Below, piece after piece: positions 27,242 through 34,719 of a stretch of DNA of 64,000 nucleotides. The stretch covers positions 62,001 through 126,000 of the forward strand of contig JBAWZV010000003.1 of assembly GCA_037142875.1 (NCBI GenBank), given 5' to 3'. Source of the DNA: PALSA-600 sp037142875 (lineage in GTDB: Bacteria; Actinomycetota; Thermoleophilia; Gaiellales; Gaiellaceae). The position numbers and the translations under genes are program-made. Numbering within the stretch: the first letter of the stretch is position 1; every line of letters starts with the position of its first letter. The notes under the pieces are model-generated. The model saw only the letters and a program-made list of their open reading frames with translations, was not told the origin of the DNA and searched no databases.

Positions 27242-28200
27242 GATCCGCGACGGTCGCGAAGGAGCACCGTCAGGCGCGGCACGATGTCGTGGAGGTCGCC
27301 GATGACGGAGAGGTCTGCGTAGTCGAAGATCGGTGCGCGCGGGTCATTGTTGATCGCGACGATCGTGCCGGAGCGCTGCATGCCGACCTTGTGCTGGATC
27401 GCTCCCGAGATCCCGACGGCGACGTAGAGCCTCGGTGCGACCGTCTTGCCGGTCTGCCCGACCTGGCCGGAGTACGGCCACCAGCCGGTATCCACGACCG
27501 CGCGGGTCGCTGCGACCGCACCGCCGAGCACCTCAGCTAGGCCCTCGACGAGGTCGAAGCGCTCGGCGCTCCCGAGGCCACGACCGCCCGCGACGATCAC
27601 CGCGGCGGCCTCGAGCGACGGCCCGCTCGACTCAGCGCGCGTGGCCTCGACCAGCTCCGCGAGCACTGAGTGCTCCTCGAGCTCGACCGTCGCGTCCCAT
27701 ACCTCCGCCGTCCCGTCGCCCGGCGTTGCGTCGAACGCACCGCTCCGGAAGACCGCGATCCGGACGTCAGACGTCCAACCGACGGCGACCGAGATCGAGT
27801 CGGTGAGCGCAGGTCTTGTCCCATGAAGCGCGTTGTCCTCCTCGGCGATGTCGGTGAGATCCCAGTTGATTCCGGCTCCCAGCCGGACCGCGAGCCCCGC
27901 CGCGATGTCGCTGCCGAGCACGGACTGGGCAATGAGGACCGTGTCGAACCCCTCGTGGCGAACCAGCCGAGCCAACACGTCTACGCGTGGCTGGGGCAGC
28001 GGCGAGGCGAGGCGCTCATCGTCGGCGACGAAGACGCTCGACGCCCCGAACGATCCGGCGCCGTCAGCGAGGGCGCGCACACCGGAGCCGACAACGACGC
28101 CCGCGACGTCCCCTCCGAGCGTCGCCGCCTTCGAGAGAACGCCAAGCGACGCCTCGAGGACGTCACCTTCGTGGTGCTCCAGGTAGACGAGCGCCTTCAC
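27238..28200 (-). CDS. etfA: Electron transfer flavoprotein subunit alpha
   Basis: 320 aa. The C-terminal FAD domain is intact: AAVIVAGGRGLGSAERFDLVEGLAEVLGG, RAVVDTGWWPYSGQVGQTGKTVAP, and LYVAVGISGAIQHKVGMQRSGTIVAINNDPRAPIFDYADL. With EtfB it accepts electrons from acyl-CoA and other dehydrogenases. It overlaps etfB and the quinone-oxidoreductase gene by 4 nt each. Confidence 0.96.
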   Translation of the reverse strand: MKALVYLEHHEGDVLEASLGVLSKAATLGGDVAGVVVGSGVRALADGAGSFGASSVFVADDERLASPLPQPRVDVLARLVRHEGFDTVLIAQSVLGSDIAAGLAVRLGAGINWDLTDIAEEDNALHGTRPALTDSISVAVGWTSDVRIAVFRSGAFDATPGDGTAEVWDATVELEEHSVLAELVEATRAESSGPSLEAAAVIVAGGRGLGSAERFDLVEGLAEVLGGAVAATRAVVDTGWWPYSGQVGQTGKTVAPRLYVAVGISGAIQHKVGMQRSGTIVAINNDPRAPIFDYADLSVIGDLHDIVPRLTVLLRDRRGS

Positions 28201-28952
28201 AGAAGCCGCTCCTTTACGAGATAGTCGACAATATCCTGCGCCGGGTCGGACGTCCCCTCGATGCGGCGCCCACGGGCGCGCGCAGGCGGAGTCGAGACCG
28301 AGAGAACGCTCGTCCCCGATGCCCCCTCCCCGCCGACATCGTCCGCCCCGATGACCTCCTGCGGCTTCGCCTTTGCCCCCATGATCCCCTTGAGCGAGGG
28401 GTACCGGGGCTCGTTGATCGCATCCGAGACCGCGACAACGGCCGGGAGCGGCACTCGAATCCGCTCGTAGCCGAACTCCGTCTGGCGCCGTCCTACCAGC
28501 CCACCGTCAACGACTGTGATCTCGGAGACCTGTGAGATCACCGGCAGCCGGAGACTCTCGGCCACCGCAGCCCAGAGGCAGGCGCCATCTCCATCGGCGG
28601 ACTGTTGGCCGAAGAGGATCAGGTCGGCGGTCTCGCGTCTCAGCGCCCCCGCCAGAGCGTGCGCGGTCGCAAGCAGGTCGGCCCCCGCGAAGGCGCCGTC
28701 CGAGACGAGGACGGATCGGTCGGCACCCATGGCGAGCGTCTTGCGAAGAGCGTCTGCCGCTCGCTCGGGCCCGAGCGACACGACAATGACCTCGCCGCCG
28801 TTGCTCTCACGCAGCCGGAGCGCCTCCTCAACCGGATGGGCGTCGTACTCCGAGAGCGACAGATCGCCCGTGCGATCCAGGCGGAACGTCGCCGGGTCAA
28901 TGCGCCGCCCGAAGGCGTCAGGCACCGCCTTGACGCAGACGGCGATCTTCAT
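28197..28952 (-). CDS. etfB: Electron transfer flavoprotein subunit beta
   Basis: 251 aa. The start MKIAVCVKAVPDAFGRRID, the AMP-binding loop DLILFGQQSADGDGACLWAAVAESL and the recognition-loop region RYPSLKGIMGAKAKPQEVI are characteristic. It follows the B12-binding-domain gene directly and precedes etfA, all on one transcript. Confidence 0.96.
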   Translation of the reverse strand: MKIAVCVKAVPDAFGRRIDPATFRLDRTGDLSLSEYDAHPVEEALRLRESNGGEVIVVSLGPERAADALRKTLAMGADRSVLVSDGAFAGADLLATAHALAGALRRETADLILFGQQSADGDGACLWAAVAESLRLPVISQVSEITVVDGGLVGRRQTEFGYERIRVPLPAVVAVSDAINEPRYPSLKGIMGAKAKPQEVIGADDVGGEGASGTSVLSVSTPPARARGRRIEGTSDPAQDIVDYLVKERLL

Positions 28953-29347
28953 CAGACCGGAATGCCGGCCCGAACGAACGCCACGATGTCACCGGTCGGG
29001 GCTCCCGGGGTGAACACCTCAGCCACGCCGAGCCGTTTCAGCTCGACGATGTCGTCGGCCGGGATCGTCCCGCCGACGAGCACGAGCACATCCCCGACAC
29101 CGCGTTCACGCAGCAGGTCGACGATCCGCGGAACCAGGGTCATATGCGCCCCGGAGAGGATCGAGATGCCGATGGCGTCGGCGTCCTCCTGGACTGCGGT
29201 CTCGACGATCTGCTCCGGTGTCTGATGCAGGCCGGTGTAGATCACCTCCATGCCCGCGTCACGAAGCGCACGGGCGATGATCTTCGCACCACGATCGTGC
29301 CCGTCGAGACCGGGCTTCGCAATCACAACCCTGATCCTGCGACTCAC
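28952..29347 (-). CDS. Stand-alone cobalamin-binding mutase subunit (methylmalonyl-CoA mutase C-terminal type)
   Basis: 131 aa from a GTG at 29347. The B12-binding motif is complete: KPGLDGHDRGAKII (DxHxxG), GISILSGAH (SxL) and VLVGGTIP (GG). This is the small subunit of a two-part adenosylcobalamin mutase such as methylmalonyl-CoA or ethylmalonyl-type mutase; the catalytic barrel subunit is not in the window. A cobalamin adenosyltransferase lies close by. The open frame continues to 29419, but a TATACT box 7 nt before the GTG argues for the short form. Confidence 0.88.
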   Translation of the reverse strand: MSRRIRVVIAKPGLDGHDRGAKIIARALRDAGMEVIYTGLHQTPEQIVETAVQEDADAIGISILSGAHMTLVPRIVDLLRERGVGDVLVLVGGTIPADDIVELKRLGVAEVFTPGAPTGDIVAFVRAGIPV

Positions 29348-29354
29348 AGTTCGC

Positions 29355-29360
29355 AGTATA
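29355..29360 (-). promoter_or_regulatory. Putative -10 element of the B12-subunit/etf operon
   Basis: On the minus strand TATACT is followed by 7 nt and then the GTG start at 29347. There is no Shine-Dalgarno sequence, which suggests a leaderless transcript for this operon. Confidence 0.5.
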
Positions 29361-29385
29361 GGAACGCGGTTCGCTGCGTACCGAG

Positions 29386-30015
29386 ATGGTGCACGATGCA
29401 GGCATCGACGACGTGACATTCATCTGTGCAACCACGATGCGAAACGAGGCCTGGATCCTGCCGCGGTTCCTGGCCTGTGCCGCACTCTGGGCTGACAGCG
29501 TCGTGCTCGTAGACGATGGCTCGACGGTCGTCACGCTCAAGTTCAAGCGCAAGCTCACCGTCGGTGGTTACGCGCTCGTCTGGGCGGCACACGCGGGAAC
29601 AGACCGGCAGGTCATCCGCCAGCCGATCAGGACGGCGAAGACGGTCAGGATGACCGCGCTGCCGTCCGCCGTGGCGAAGGTTGTCCTCGCGTCGCCCTCA
29701 TTCCCGGAGTCGCGTGACCTCTCTGGCAAGCTCGGGCACACGACGCGCGTCGTCCGGGCGGCATCGACGGACCAGGCGTTCGCGCAGATCGGCACGGCAA
29801 ACAGCAACGTTCGCGTCGTCGTCGTCGATATCGACACCTACGGGATCGCGCTCGTCCGCGACCTCCACAAGGTCTTCCCGAACGTCCGCGTCGTGGCGAT
29901 CTCACGCCACCCGACACTGCTGGCTCACGCGGTCAAGTACGGCGCGGTCGGTGTACCCGGACCAGTCCCGCCGGCGCAGCTCGCCGCGCTTATCAAGCGG
30001 CTCTCACACAGCTAG
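29386..30015 (+). CDS. Chimeric-looking ORF: glycosyltransferase-2 N-terminus joined to a receiver-like domain
   Basis: 209 aa. Residues about 8-46 look like the first part of a GT-A family-2 glycosyltransferase (VTFICATTMRNEAWILPRF ... VVLVDDGST). The similarity stops at the DDGS motif. Residues 47-85 resemble the last strands of an Ig-like domain (VVTLKFKRKLTVGGYALVW). Residues about 110-205 resemble a response-regulator receiver fold (RVVVVDIDTYGIALVRDL, VRVVAISRHP) but with Pro-Gly-Pro where the conserved Lys is expected. The reading frame is open throughout, so it may be expressed; it could also be a deletion fusion of two genes or an assembly join. It is divergent from the B12/etf operon. 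Confidence 0.55.
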   Translation: MVHDAGIDDVTFICATTMRNEAWILPRFLACAALWADSVVLVDDGSTVVTLKFKRKLTVGGYALVWAAHAGTDRQVIRQPIRTAKTVRMTALPSAVAKVVLASPSFPESRDLSGKLGHTTRVVRAASTDQAFAQIGTANSNVRVVVVDIDTYGIALVRDLHKVFPNVRVVAISRHPTLLAHAVKYGAVGVPGPVPPAQLAALIKRLSHS

Positions 30016-30024
30016 CGCCGTACG

Positions 30025-30042
30025 CGGCGGCGTCAGCCGCCG
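30025..30042. terminator. Small GC hairpin between convergent genes
   Basis: CGGCGGC and GCCGCCG arms flank a GTCA loop at the meeting point of the chimeric ORF and the adenosyltransferase gene, overlapping the latter's last codons. No T run is present. A termination role is possible but weakly supported. Confidence 0.35.
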
Positions 30043-30596
30043 GGCGTCCAGAGCGGCTCCTCGCCCGGCGGGTTCGCCGCACGCGCGAGGATGAAGAGCA
30101 GGTCGGACAGGCGGTTGAGATAGACGACCGCGAGGGGGTTCACAGTGCGTGCCTCTGCAGCGGCGATGACCTCACGCTCGGCGCGCCGACAAGCCGCGCG
30201 GACGACATGAAGCCGTGCAGCTGCCTCTGTTCCGCCGGGCAGGACGAAGCTCTTGAGCGGTGCAAGGTCGGCGTTCGCGTTGTCGCAGTCGCGCTCGAGA
30301 CGGTCGATCGCCGGCTGAGTGATCCGCAGCCGGCCGTCACCTTCGACGTACGGCACGCAGAGATCGGCTCCGACGTCGAACAGCTCGTTCTGGATCCGGC
30401 GGAGACGCTCGTCTCGCGCGACAACCTGGGCGACGCCGAGCAGCGAGTTCAGCTCGTCGACCGCACCGAAGGCCGAGACGAGCGGGTCGAGCTTCGAAAC
30501 GCGTGAGCCGTCTCCGAGTGACGTCTCGCCGCCGTCGCCGCCGCGAGTGTAGATCCGGTCGAGCCGAACCGGCTCGTCGCGCTTACGCGGACTCAT
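30033..30596 (-). CDS. Cob(I)alamin adenosyltransferase, PduO type
   Basis: 187 aa. It transfers the adenosyl group of ATP to cob(I)alamin, making the coenzyme needed by the B12 mutase. The ATP-binding N-terminus is RIYTRGGDGGETSLGDG; FVLPGGTEAAARLHVVRAACRRAER and NRLSDLLFILAR are the other family motifs. It is convergent with the chimeric ORF and lies on the same strand as the B12-binding subunit about 0.7 kb further on. Confidence 0.95.
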   Translation of the reverse strand: MSPRKRDEPVRLDRIYTRGGDGGETSLGDGSRVSKLDPLVSAFGAVDELNSLLGVAQVVARDERLRRIQNELFDVGADLCVPYVEGDGRLRITQPAIDRLERDCDNANADLAPLKSFVLPGGTEAAARLHVVRAACRRAEREVIAAAEARTVNPLAVVYLNRLSDLLFILARAANPPGEEPLWTPGG

Positions 30597-30604
30597 CGGC
30601 CTCC

Positions 30605-30610
30605 ACTATA
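30605..30610 (-). promoter_or_regulatory. Putative -10 element of the PduO gene
   Basis: TATAGT on the minus strand is followed by GGAGGCCG and the ATG at 30596. The GGAGG could serve as a ribosome-binding site only if transcription starts earlier than usual; otherwise the message is leaderless. Confidence 0.45.
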
Positions 30611-30626
30611 GGGCGAGTGACGTCGG

Positions 30627-31322
30627 CTACTTCGGTTCGGCTTCGAGCTTGTACCCGACACCAAAGCGCGTATGGATGAACGTGTGGCTGGACGAGAGCC
30701 GGTCGACCTTCTGCCGTAGCCGCCGCACGAACACATCCACCGTTCGGTCGCGGTGGGTCTCGCGGCGACCCCAGACCTTCTGGAGGAGTTCGTCGCGGGT
30801 GACGACTCGGCCGCGGTCGAGCGCAAGCGTGTACAGGAGCTTGAACTCGGTCGGCGTCAGCTCTGCGCTCTTGCCGTCGATGTAGGCCTGAACCTCGCGG
30901 GGGTCGATCCGGAGCTCCTCGATCACGATCGGCTCGCCGCGCTTCTCCTCGGCCGGCCGTACGCCGCGCCGCGCTGCGGCGCCCACCCGAGCGACCAGCT
31001 CGCGCATCGAGAACGGCTTGACGAGGTAGTCGTCGGCGCCGATCTCGAGCGCGTGCACCCTGTCATGCTCGGTGCCACGGGCGGAGACGACAACGATCGG
31101 CGTGCCGATGCCCTCGGCGCGGGCGATCTCGATCAGCTTCCAGCCGTCGAGCTCGGGGAGCATCAGGTCGAGCACGCAGACGTCGGGGTTCTCGTACCGC
31201 AGGCGTGCCAGCCCGAGCTCGCCGCGCGAGACAACCATCGGATCGAACCCTGCGGCCGTCAGGTGCCGGGACATACCATCGGCGATGACGTTGTCGTCCT
31301 CGACAATCAGGATCTTTCCCAC
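30627..31322 (-). CDS. Two-component response regulator, OmpR/PhoB (RegX3-like) family
   Basis: 231 aa from the GTG at 31322. The receiver domain starts KILIVEDDN, the phospho-acceptor Asp52 is in VCVLDLMLPELDG, and the conserved Lys is in DDYLVKPFSMREL. The winged-helix DNA-binding domain ends VDVFVRRLRQKVD and TRFGVGYKLEAEPK. Next to a histidine kinase and the pst genes it is the best candidate for the phosphate-starvation regulator, but it could control other genes. A TTG at 31352 gives a longer frame without support. Confidence 0.9.
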   Translation of the reverse strand: MGKILIVEDDNVIADGMSRHLTAAGFDPMVVSRGELGLARLRYENPDVCVLDLMLPELDGWKLIEIARAEGIGTPIVVVSARGTEHDRVHALEIGADDYLVKPFSMRELVARVGAAARRGVRPAEEKRGEPIVIEELRIDPREVQAYIDGKSAELTPTEFKLLYTLALDRGRVVTRDELLQKVWGRRETHRDRTVDVFVRRLRQKVDRLSSSHTFIHTRFGVGYKLEAEPK

Positions 31323-31328
31323 ACCCTT

Positions 31329-31334
31329 ACCATA
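31329..31334 (-). promoter_or_regulatory. Putative -10 element of the response-regulator gene
   Basis: TATGGT on the minus strand lies 6 nt before the GTG start at 31322. The spacing fits a leaderless message. Confidence 0.4.
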
Positions 31335-31379
31335 GAGCCATGGACGGGACAAAGCCGGTTTCGGAGTGGTGACGATCTG

Positions 31380-32144
31380 GTGAACCGGTTCTTTGGAGGC
31401 AAGAACGAACGGCGCGAGATCGAAGCGGTCGATATGCCGATCGAAGAGCCGACCCCGGGCGAGAAGACCTACGACATCTCGTTCGACGAGCTCCGCACCG
31501 GCTTCACGGCGGCCGTCTCACACGAGCTGCGGACCCCGCTGGCGCGGATCCTCGTCCTGCTCGAGAGCACGGACCTCCCCGGCGCCGACGTCCCGAAACT
31601 CCTCGAACAGGCACGCGCCGAAGTGGAGCATGCGGACGCGCTGATCGAGGAGATCCTCTTCCTCTCGGAGCTCGAGAGCGGGAAGGAGGTCGTCGCGCTC
31701 GGACACACCAATGCTCTGCCGGTACTCGAGCGAGTGGTCTCTGACCTCGCCGGAGCGGCGGAGCGAGCCGGGGTCACGCTTACCGCCGTTGGTGAGTCGG
31801 ACGTGTACGTCCCGCTTCGACCGCGCATGCTCGGCATCGTCGCGAGGAATCTCACGGAGAATGCGATTCGGTACGCCGGTCACGGGGCGACCTTCACGGT
31901 GTCCGTGCACCGAGAAGACGGGCACGTCGTCCTCGACGCATCGGACAACGGGGTCGGAGTTGCCGAGACGGAGCTTCCGCGCCTCTTCGAACGGTTCTGG
32001 CGGGCTGAGGAGTCACGCACCTCGCGCGGGACCGGCCTCGGACTTGCGATCGTCAAGCACATCATCAGTGCGGCGGAGGGCACGATCGAGGCACACGGCG
32101 ACCGGGGCCACGGCCTGCATGTCCGCTGCGTGTTCCCTGCCTAG
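31380..32144 (+). CDS. Soluble sensor histidine kinase, PhoR/SenX3-like core without membrane sensor
   Basis: 254 aa from the GTG at 31380. The dimerisation/phosphotransfer helix carries His48 in AAVSHELRTPLARIL, and the catalytic domain shows the N box NLTENAIRYA, G1 DNGVGV, F box FERFW and G2 GTGLGLAIVKHI. No transmembrane helix or PAS domain precedes it; only about 35 residues lie before the kinase core. Homologs such as SenX3 or PhoR have an N-terminal sensor. It is divergent from the response regulator gene with 57 nt between. The frame is open upstream to 30753, but only as a shadow of the regulator gene. Confidence 0.88.
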   Translation: MNRFFGGKNERREIEAVDMPIEEPTPGEKTYDISFDELRTGFTAAVSHELRTPLARILVLLESTDLPGADVPKLLEQARAEVEHADALIEEILFLSELESGKEVVALGHTNALPVLERVVSDLAGAAERAGVTLTAVGESDVYVPLRPRMLGIVARNLTENAIRYAGHGATFTVSVHREDGHVVLDASDNGVGVAETELPRLFERFWRAEESRTSRGTGLGLAIVKHIISAAEGTIEAHGDRGHGLHVRCVFPA

Positions 32145-32191
32145 GAGCCCCCGCGTCGTCAGGCCGGGGTCAAGCCGACCTTTCGGTGCCC

Positions 32192-32569
32192 TCAGGTCAC
32201 GACGATACGTGGAGCGTGGGACGTCGAGTAGACATCCTTGCGCAGGATCTTGTCGTGGCGGAGCGGAAACACGTCAACGCCCTCCCATTCGATCTCCACG
32301 CCGTCGGCGCGCACCGCGCGAGCTGTCCATTCGCTGACGACGAACGAGTCGGCCGCGTACAGGCGCCGGCTGGAGAAGCGCAGCGAGGGCCACCGTTCGA
32401 AGATCCCGGCGATGTGCTCGCGTACCGCATCGCTCCCTTCGGCACGCTCACCGGCGCTGTGGTTCTCGAAGACGATCGACGTGTCGTGGAACGAGCACAC
32501 CGCCGCGAGATCCTGGCGATTCCACGCATCGTTGTACGCGGCGATCAAGGCACGCGCGCGATCGCTCAT
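32192..32569 (-). CDS. SnoaL-like (NTF2-fold) protein
   Basis: 125 aa. It starts MSDRARALIAAYNDAWNRQD and has the cone-shaped NTF2-fold pattern, with AAVCSFHDTSIVFENHSAG and VEIEWEGVDVFPLRHDKI. Members include polyketide cyclases and many uncharacterised small-molecule-binding proteins, so no reaction can be named. AGGA lies about 9 nt upstream of the ATG at 32569. The frame up to 32623 overlaps the pstS terminator and is rejected. Confidence 0.75.
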   Translation of the reverse strand: MSDRARALIAAYNDAWNRQDLAAVCSFHDTSIVFENHSAGERAEGSDAVREHIAGIFERWPSLRFSSRRLYAADSFVVSEWTARAVRADGVEIEWEGVDVFPLRHDKILRKDVYSTSHAPRIVVT

Positions 32570-32592
32570 GTCCGGGATCCTAGAAGAGAAGA

Positions 32593-32620
32593 CGGGAGGG
32601 CGCCCTGAGGCGCCCTCCCG
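32593..32620 (-). terminator. Rho-independent terminator of the pst operon
   Basis: A perfect 12-bp GC-rich stem with a CTGA loop. On the minus strand it is followed by TCTTCTCTTCT, a pyrimidine tract. It lies 26 nt after the pstS stop. Confidence 0.85.
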
Positions 32621-32645
32621 CATGGTTACCCCGGACGGGGAAGAA

Positions 32646-33692
32646 CTACGTTGCGTTGATCGACTTCAGCGCCTTCTCGGACGCGACGAGCACGACCTTC
32701 GGAATCGGCGCGAACCAGAGCTTCGCGGTGTACTTGCCCGCCTGGCCCTGGGTGAGTGCCCAGAAGACCATCTTCCGCAGCGCGGTCGCGTTGGCGGTCT
32801 TCGTCGGGAGGATGATGTACGTGTACGTGCTGATCGGATACGCCGTCGGATTCGTCTTCGGCGGGTTCACGATGTGCAGCTCGTTGTTGGCGGGCACGGA
32901 GGTGACTGCGCCGCCGGCAGCCGCAACGTTGCGGATGCTCGGGTAGATGAACTTGCCTGCCTGGTTCTGGATGGCGGCGAAGTGGAGATGATTGGCGAGC
33001 GCGAACGCCGTGTCGACGTAACACATTGCGCCCGGCGTGTTCGCCACGACGCCTGCGACACCAGCTGAGCCGCTGGCACCGACGCCGGCCGGCCAGTTGA
33101 CTGCCTGACCCGTACCGATCTGCGCCTTCCAGGTCGGGCTGGCAGAGGCGAGGTAGTCCGTGAAGTTGTACGTCGTACCCGAGTTACCGGTGCGGTAGAC
33201 CGGGGTGATCTTGAGATCGGGGAACGTCGCCTTCGGGTTGAGCGCCTTGATCGCCGGGTCGTTCCAGTTGGTGATCTGGCCCATGTAGATCTTGGCGATC
33301 AGGTCGCCCGAGAGGTTCACGTGGACCGCTGCGGAAGCCGGCGTGATACCCGGGACGTTGTACGGGATCGACGTCGCGGCGAGCGCCCACGGAATCTGGA
33401 CACAACCGTTGCAGGCCGTGAACTGGTCGGTCGTCAGCGGCGCGTCAGACGCACCGAAGTCGACTGTCCGGGCGGTGATCGCCGAGATGCCGGCACCGGA
33501 GCCGACCGGGCTGTACTGGATCGTGTAGTCGAACGCCGAGCCGATGGCGGGCGTCCAGACCGAAACGAGCGGCGACACGAACGAGCTGCCGGCGCCATTG
33601 AGTGTGATCGCCTCGTGCTTCGCACCGGCGACTGTCGCAGTCAGGAGCGCAAGCGACCCAACCGCGAGAAGGGCAAGAGCCTTCCTCATCAT
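32646..33692 (-). CDS. pstS: Phosphate ABC transporter substrate-binding protein
   Basis: 348 aa. A signal peptide (MMRKALALLAVGSLALLTATVAGA) has no lipobox cysteine, so the mature protein is probably soluble outside the membrane. The phosphate-binding segments are recognisable: ITLNGAGSSFVSPLVSVW, SPVGSGAGISAI, VDFGASDAPLT, and the later NSGTTYNFTDYL. The ATG at 33692 (or 33689) is preferred because AAGGAG lies 9 nt before it; the ATG at 33698 is only 3 nt from that site. It is the last gene of pstC-pstA-pstS; usually pstS comes first. Confidence 0.95.
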   Translation of the reverse strand: MMRKALALLAVGSLALLTATVAGAKHEAITLNGAGSSFVSPLVSVWTPAIGSAFDYTIQYSPVGSGAGISAITARTVDFGASDAPLTTDQFTACNGCVQIPWALAATSIPYNVPGITPASAAVHVNLSGDLIAKIYMGQITNWNDPAIKALNPKATFPDLKITPVYRTGNSGTTYNFTDYLASASPTWKAQIGTGQAVNWPAGVGASGSAGVAGVVANTPGAMCYVDTAFALANHLHFAAIQNQAGKFIYPSIRNVAAAGGAVTSVPANNELHIVNPPKTNPTAYPISTYTYIILPTKTANATALRKMVFWALTQGQAGKYTAKLWFAPIPKVVLVASEKALKSINAT

Positions 33693-33768
33693 GAACATTT
33701 TCTCCTTGTCCTGGGGTTTCCGAACTTCAACCGTGAGAGTGCCCGCCCTGGCCGCACACGTGGGCTGC

Positions 33769-33801
33769 AAGGGTGTGACGTTCAGGTAACGGACTGGTGA
33801 A
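33769..33801 (-). promoter_or_regulatory. PHO-box-like 11-bp repeats upstream of pstS
   Basis: Read on the minus strand: TTCACCAGTCC, GTTACCTGAAC, GTCACACCCTT, three units with an 11-bp step and a GTnACC-like core. They lie in the 130-nt gap between pstA and pstS. PhoB/PhoP-type regulators bind direct repeats with this step, so pstS may have its own phosphate-controlled promoter. Confidence 0.55.
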
Positions 33802-33822
33802 CCGACGCGAAAAGCAGGCGAA

Positions 33823-34719
33823 CTAGTGGGTCTGCCCGAGCTTTCGACGCGAACGGTCGAGCATCAGACGTGAGACCAGGCTCGTCGCCAGCACGAACGC
33901 GATCAGCACAAACGCCGCTGCCCACGCCTGCTGGTTCAAGTGGCGGTCGGCCTGCTCCGAGTACTCGAAGATCGTCACCGGGATCGACGTGACGGATGTC
34001 GCAGGATCCCAGTTGACGAGCGACCCTGCGATCGAGCACGTGAAGAGCAGAGGCGCCGTCTCCCCGGCTGCGCGAGCGACCGCGAGTGTCGTTCCGGTCA
34101 CGATTCCACCCAGAGCCGTCGGCAGGACGATGCTCAGGGTGGTCCGCCACTTCGGTACGCCGAGTGCCGTGCTTGCGTCACGAAGGCTGTTCGGCACGAG
34201 GGCCAACACCTCCATCGTCGTGCGGGCAACGAGCGGCAGCATGATGATCGCGAGGGCGAAGCTGCCGGCATAGACGCTCTGGTGATGACCGACACCGAGG
34301 AACTTCGTCTTGACGACGAGTGCGAACACGAAGATGCCGATCACGATCGACGGGAAGCCGTTGAGCACGTCGAGCGCCAGCCGGATCTGATTTCCAACCC
34401 TCCGGGATGCGAACTCGCTCACGAAGATCGCGACAAGCACACCGATCGGGACAGACATCGCCGTCGCGATCACGATGAGCAGACCCGTCCCGACAAGAGC
34501 GGGTGCGATCCCGCCGCCACCCGCACCGAACACGGGCGGGCCCTTGGTGAAGAAGTCGATATTGAGCGCGGGAATGGCGCGAAGGAGGACCGAGAGCACG
34601 AGGATCCCGAGCAGCGAGACCGCGATCAGCGCGGCAAAGACAGCCGTGGCCTGCGCGATCCGGTTTGTCCGCAGGCGCTTCCTGGAGCGCCCGGTCGCCT
34701 TGAGTGACATTGGCTCCAT
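33823..34719 (-). CDS. pstA: Phosphate ABC transporter permease PstA
   Basis: 298 aa with six predicted helices. The coupling loop is NSLRDASTALGVPKWRTTLSIVLPTALGGIVTG, followed by the highly conserved RAAGETAPLLFT. It pairs with PstC to form the channel. The ATG overlaps the pstC stop. Confidence 0.96.
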   Translation of the reverse strand: MEPMSLKATGRSRKRLRTNRIAQATAVFAALIAVSLLGILVLSVLLRAIPALNIDFFTKGPPVFGAGGGGIAPALVGTGLLIVIATAMSVPIGVLVAIFVSEFASRRVGNQIRLALDVLNGFPSIVIGIFVFALVVKTKFLGVGHHQSVYAGSFALAIIMLPLVARTTMEVLALVPNSLRDASTALGVPKWRTTLSIVLPTALGGIVTGTTLAVARAAGETAPLLFTCSIAGSLVNWDPATSVTSIPVTIFEYSEQADRHLNQQAWAAAFVLIAFVLATSLVSRLMLDRSRRKLGQTH

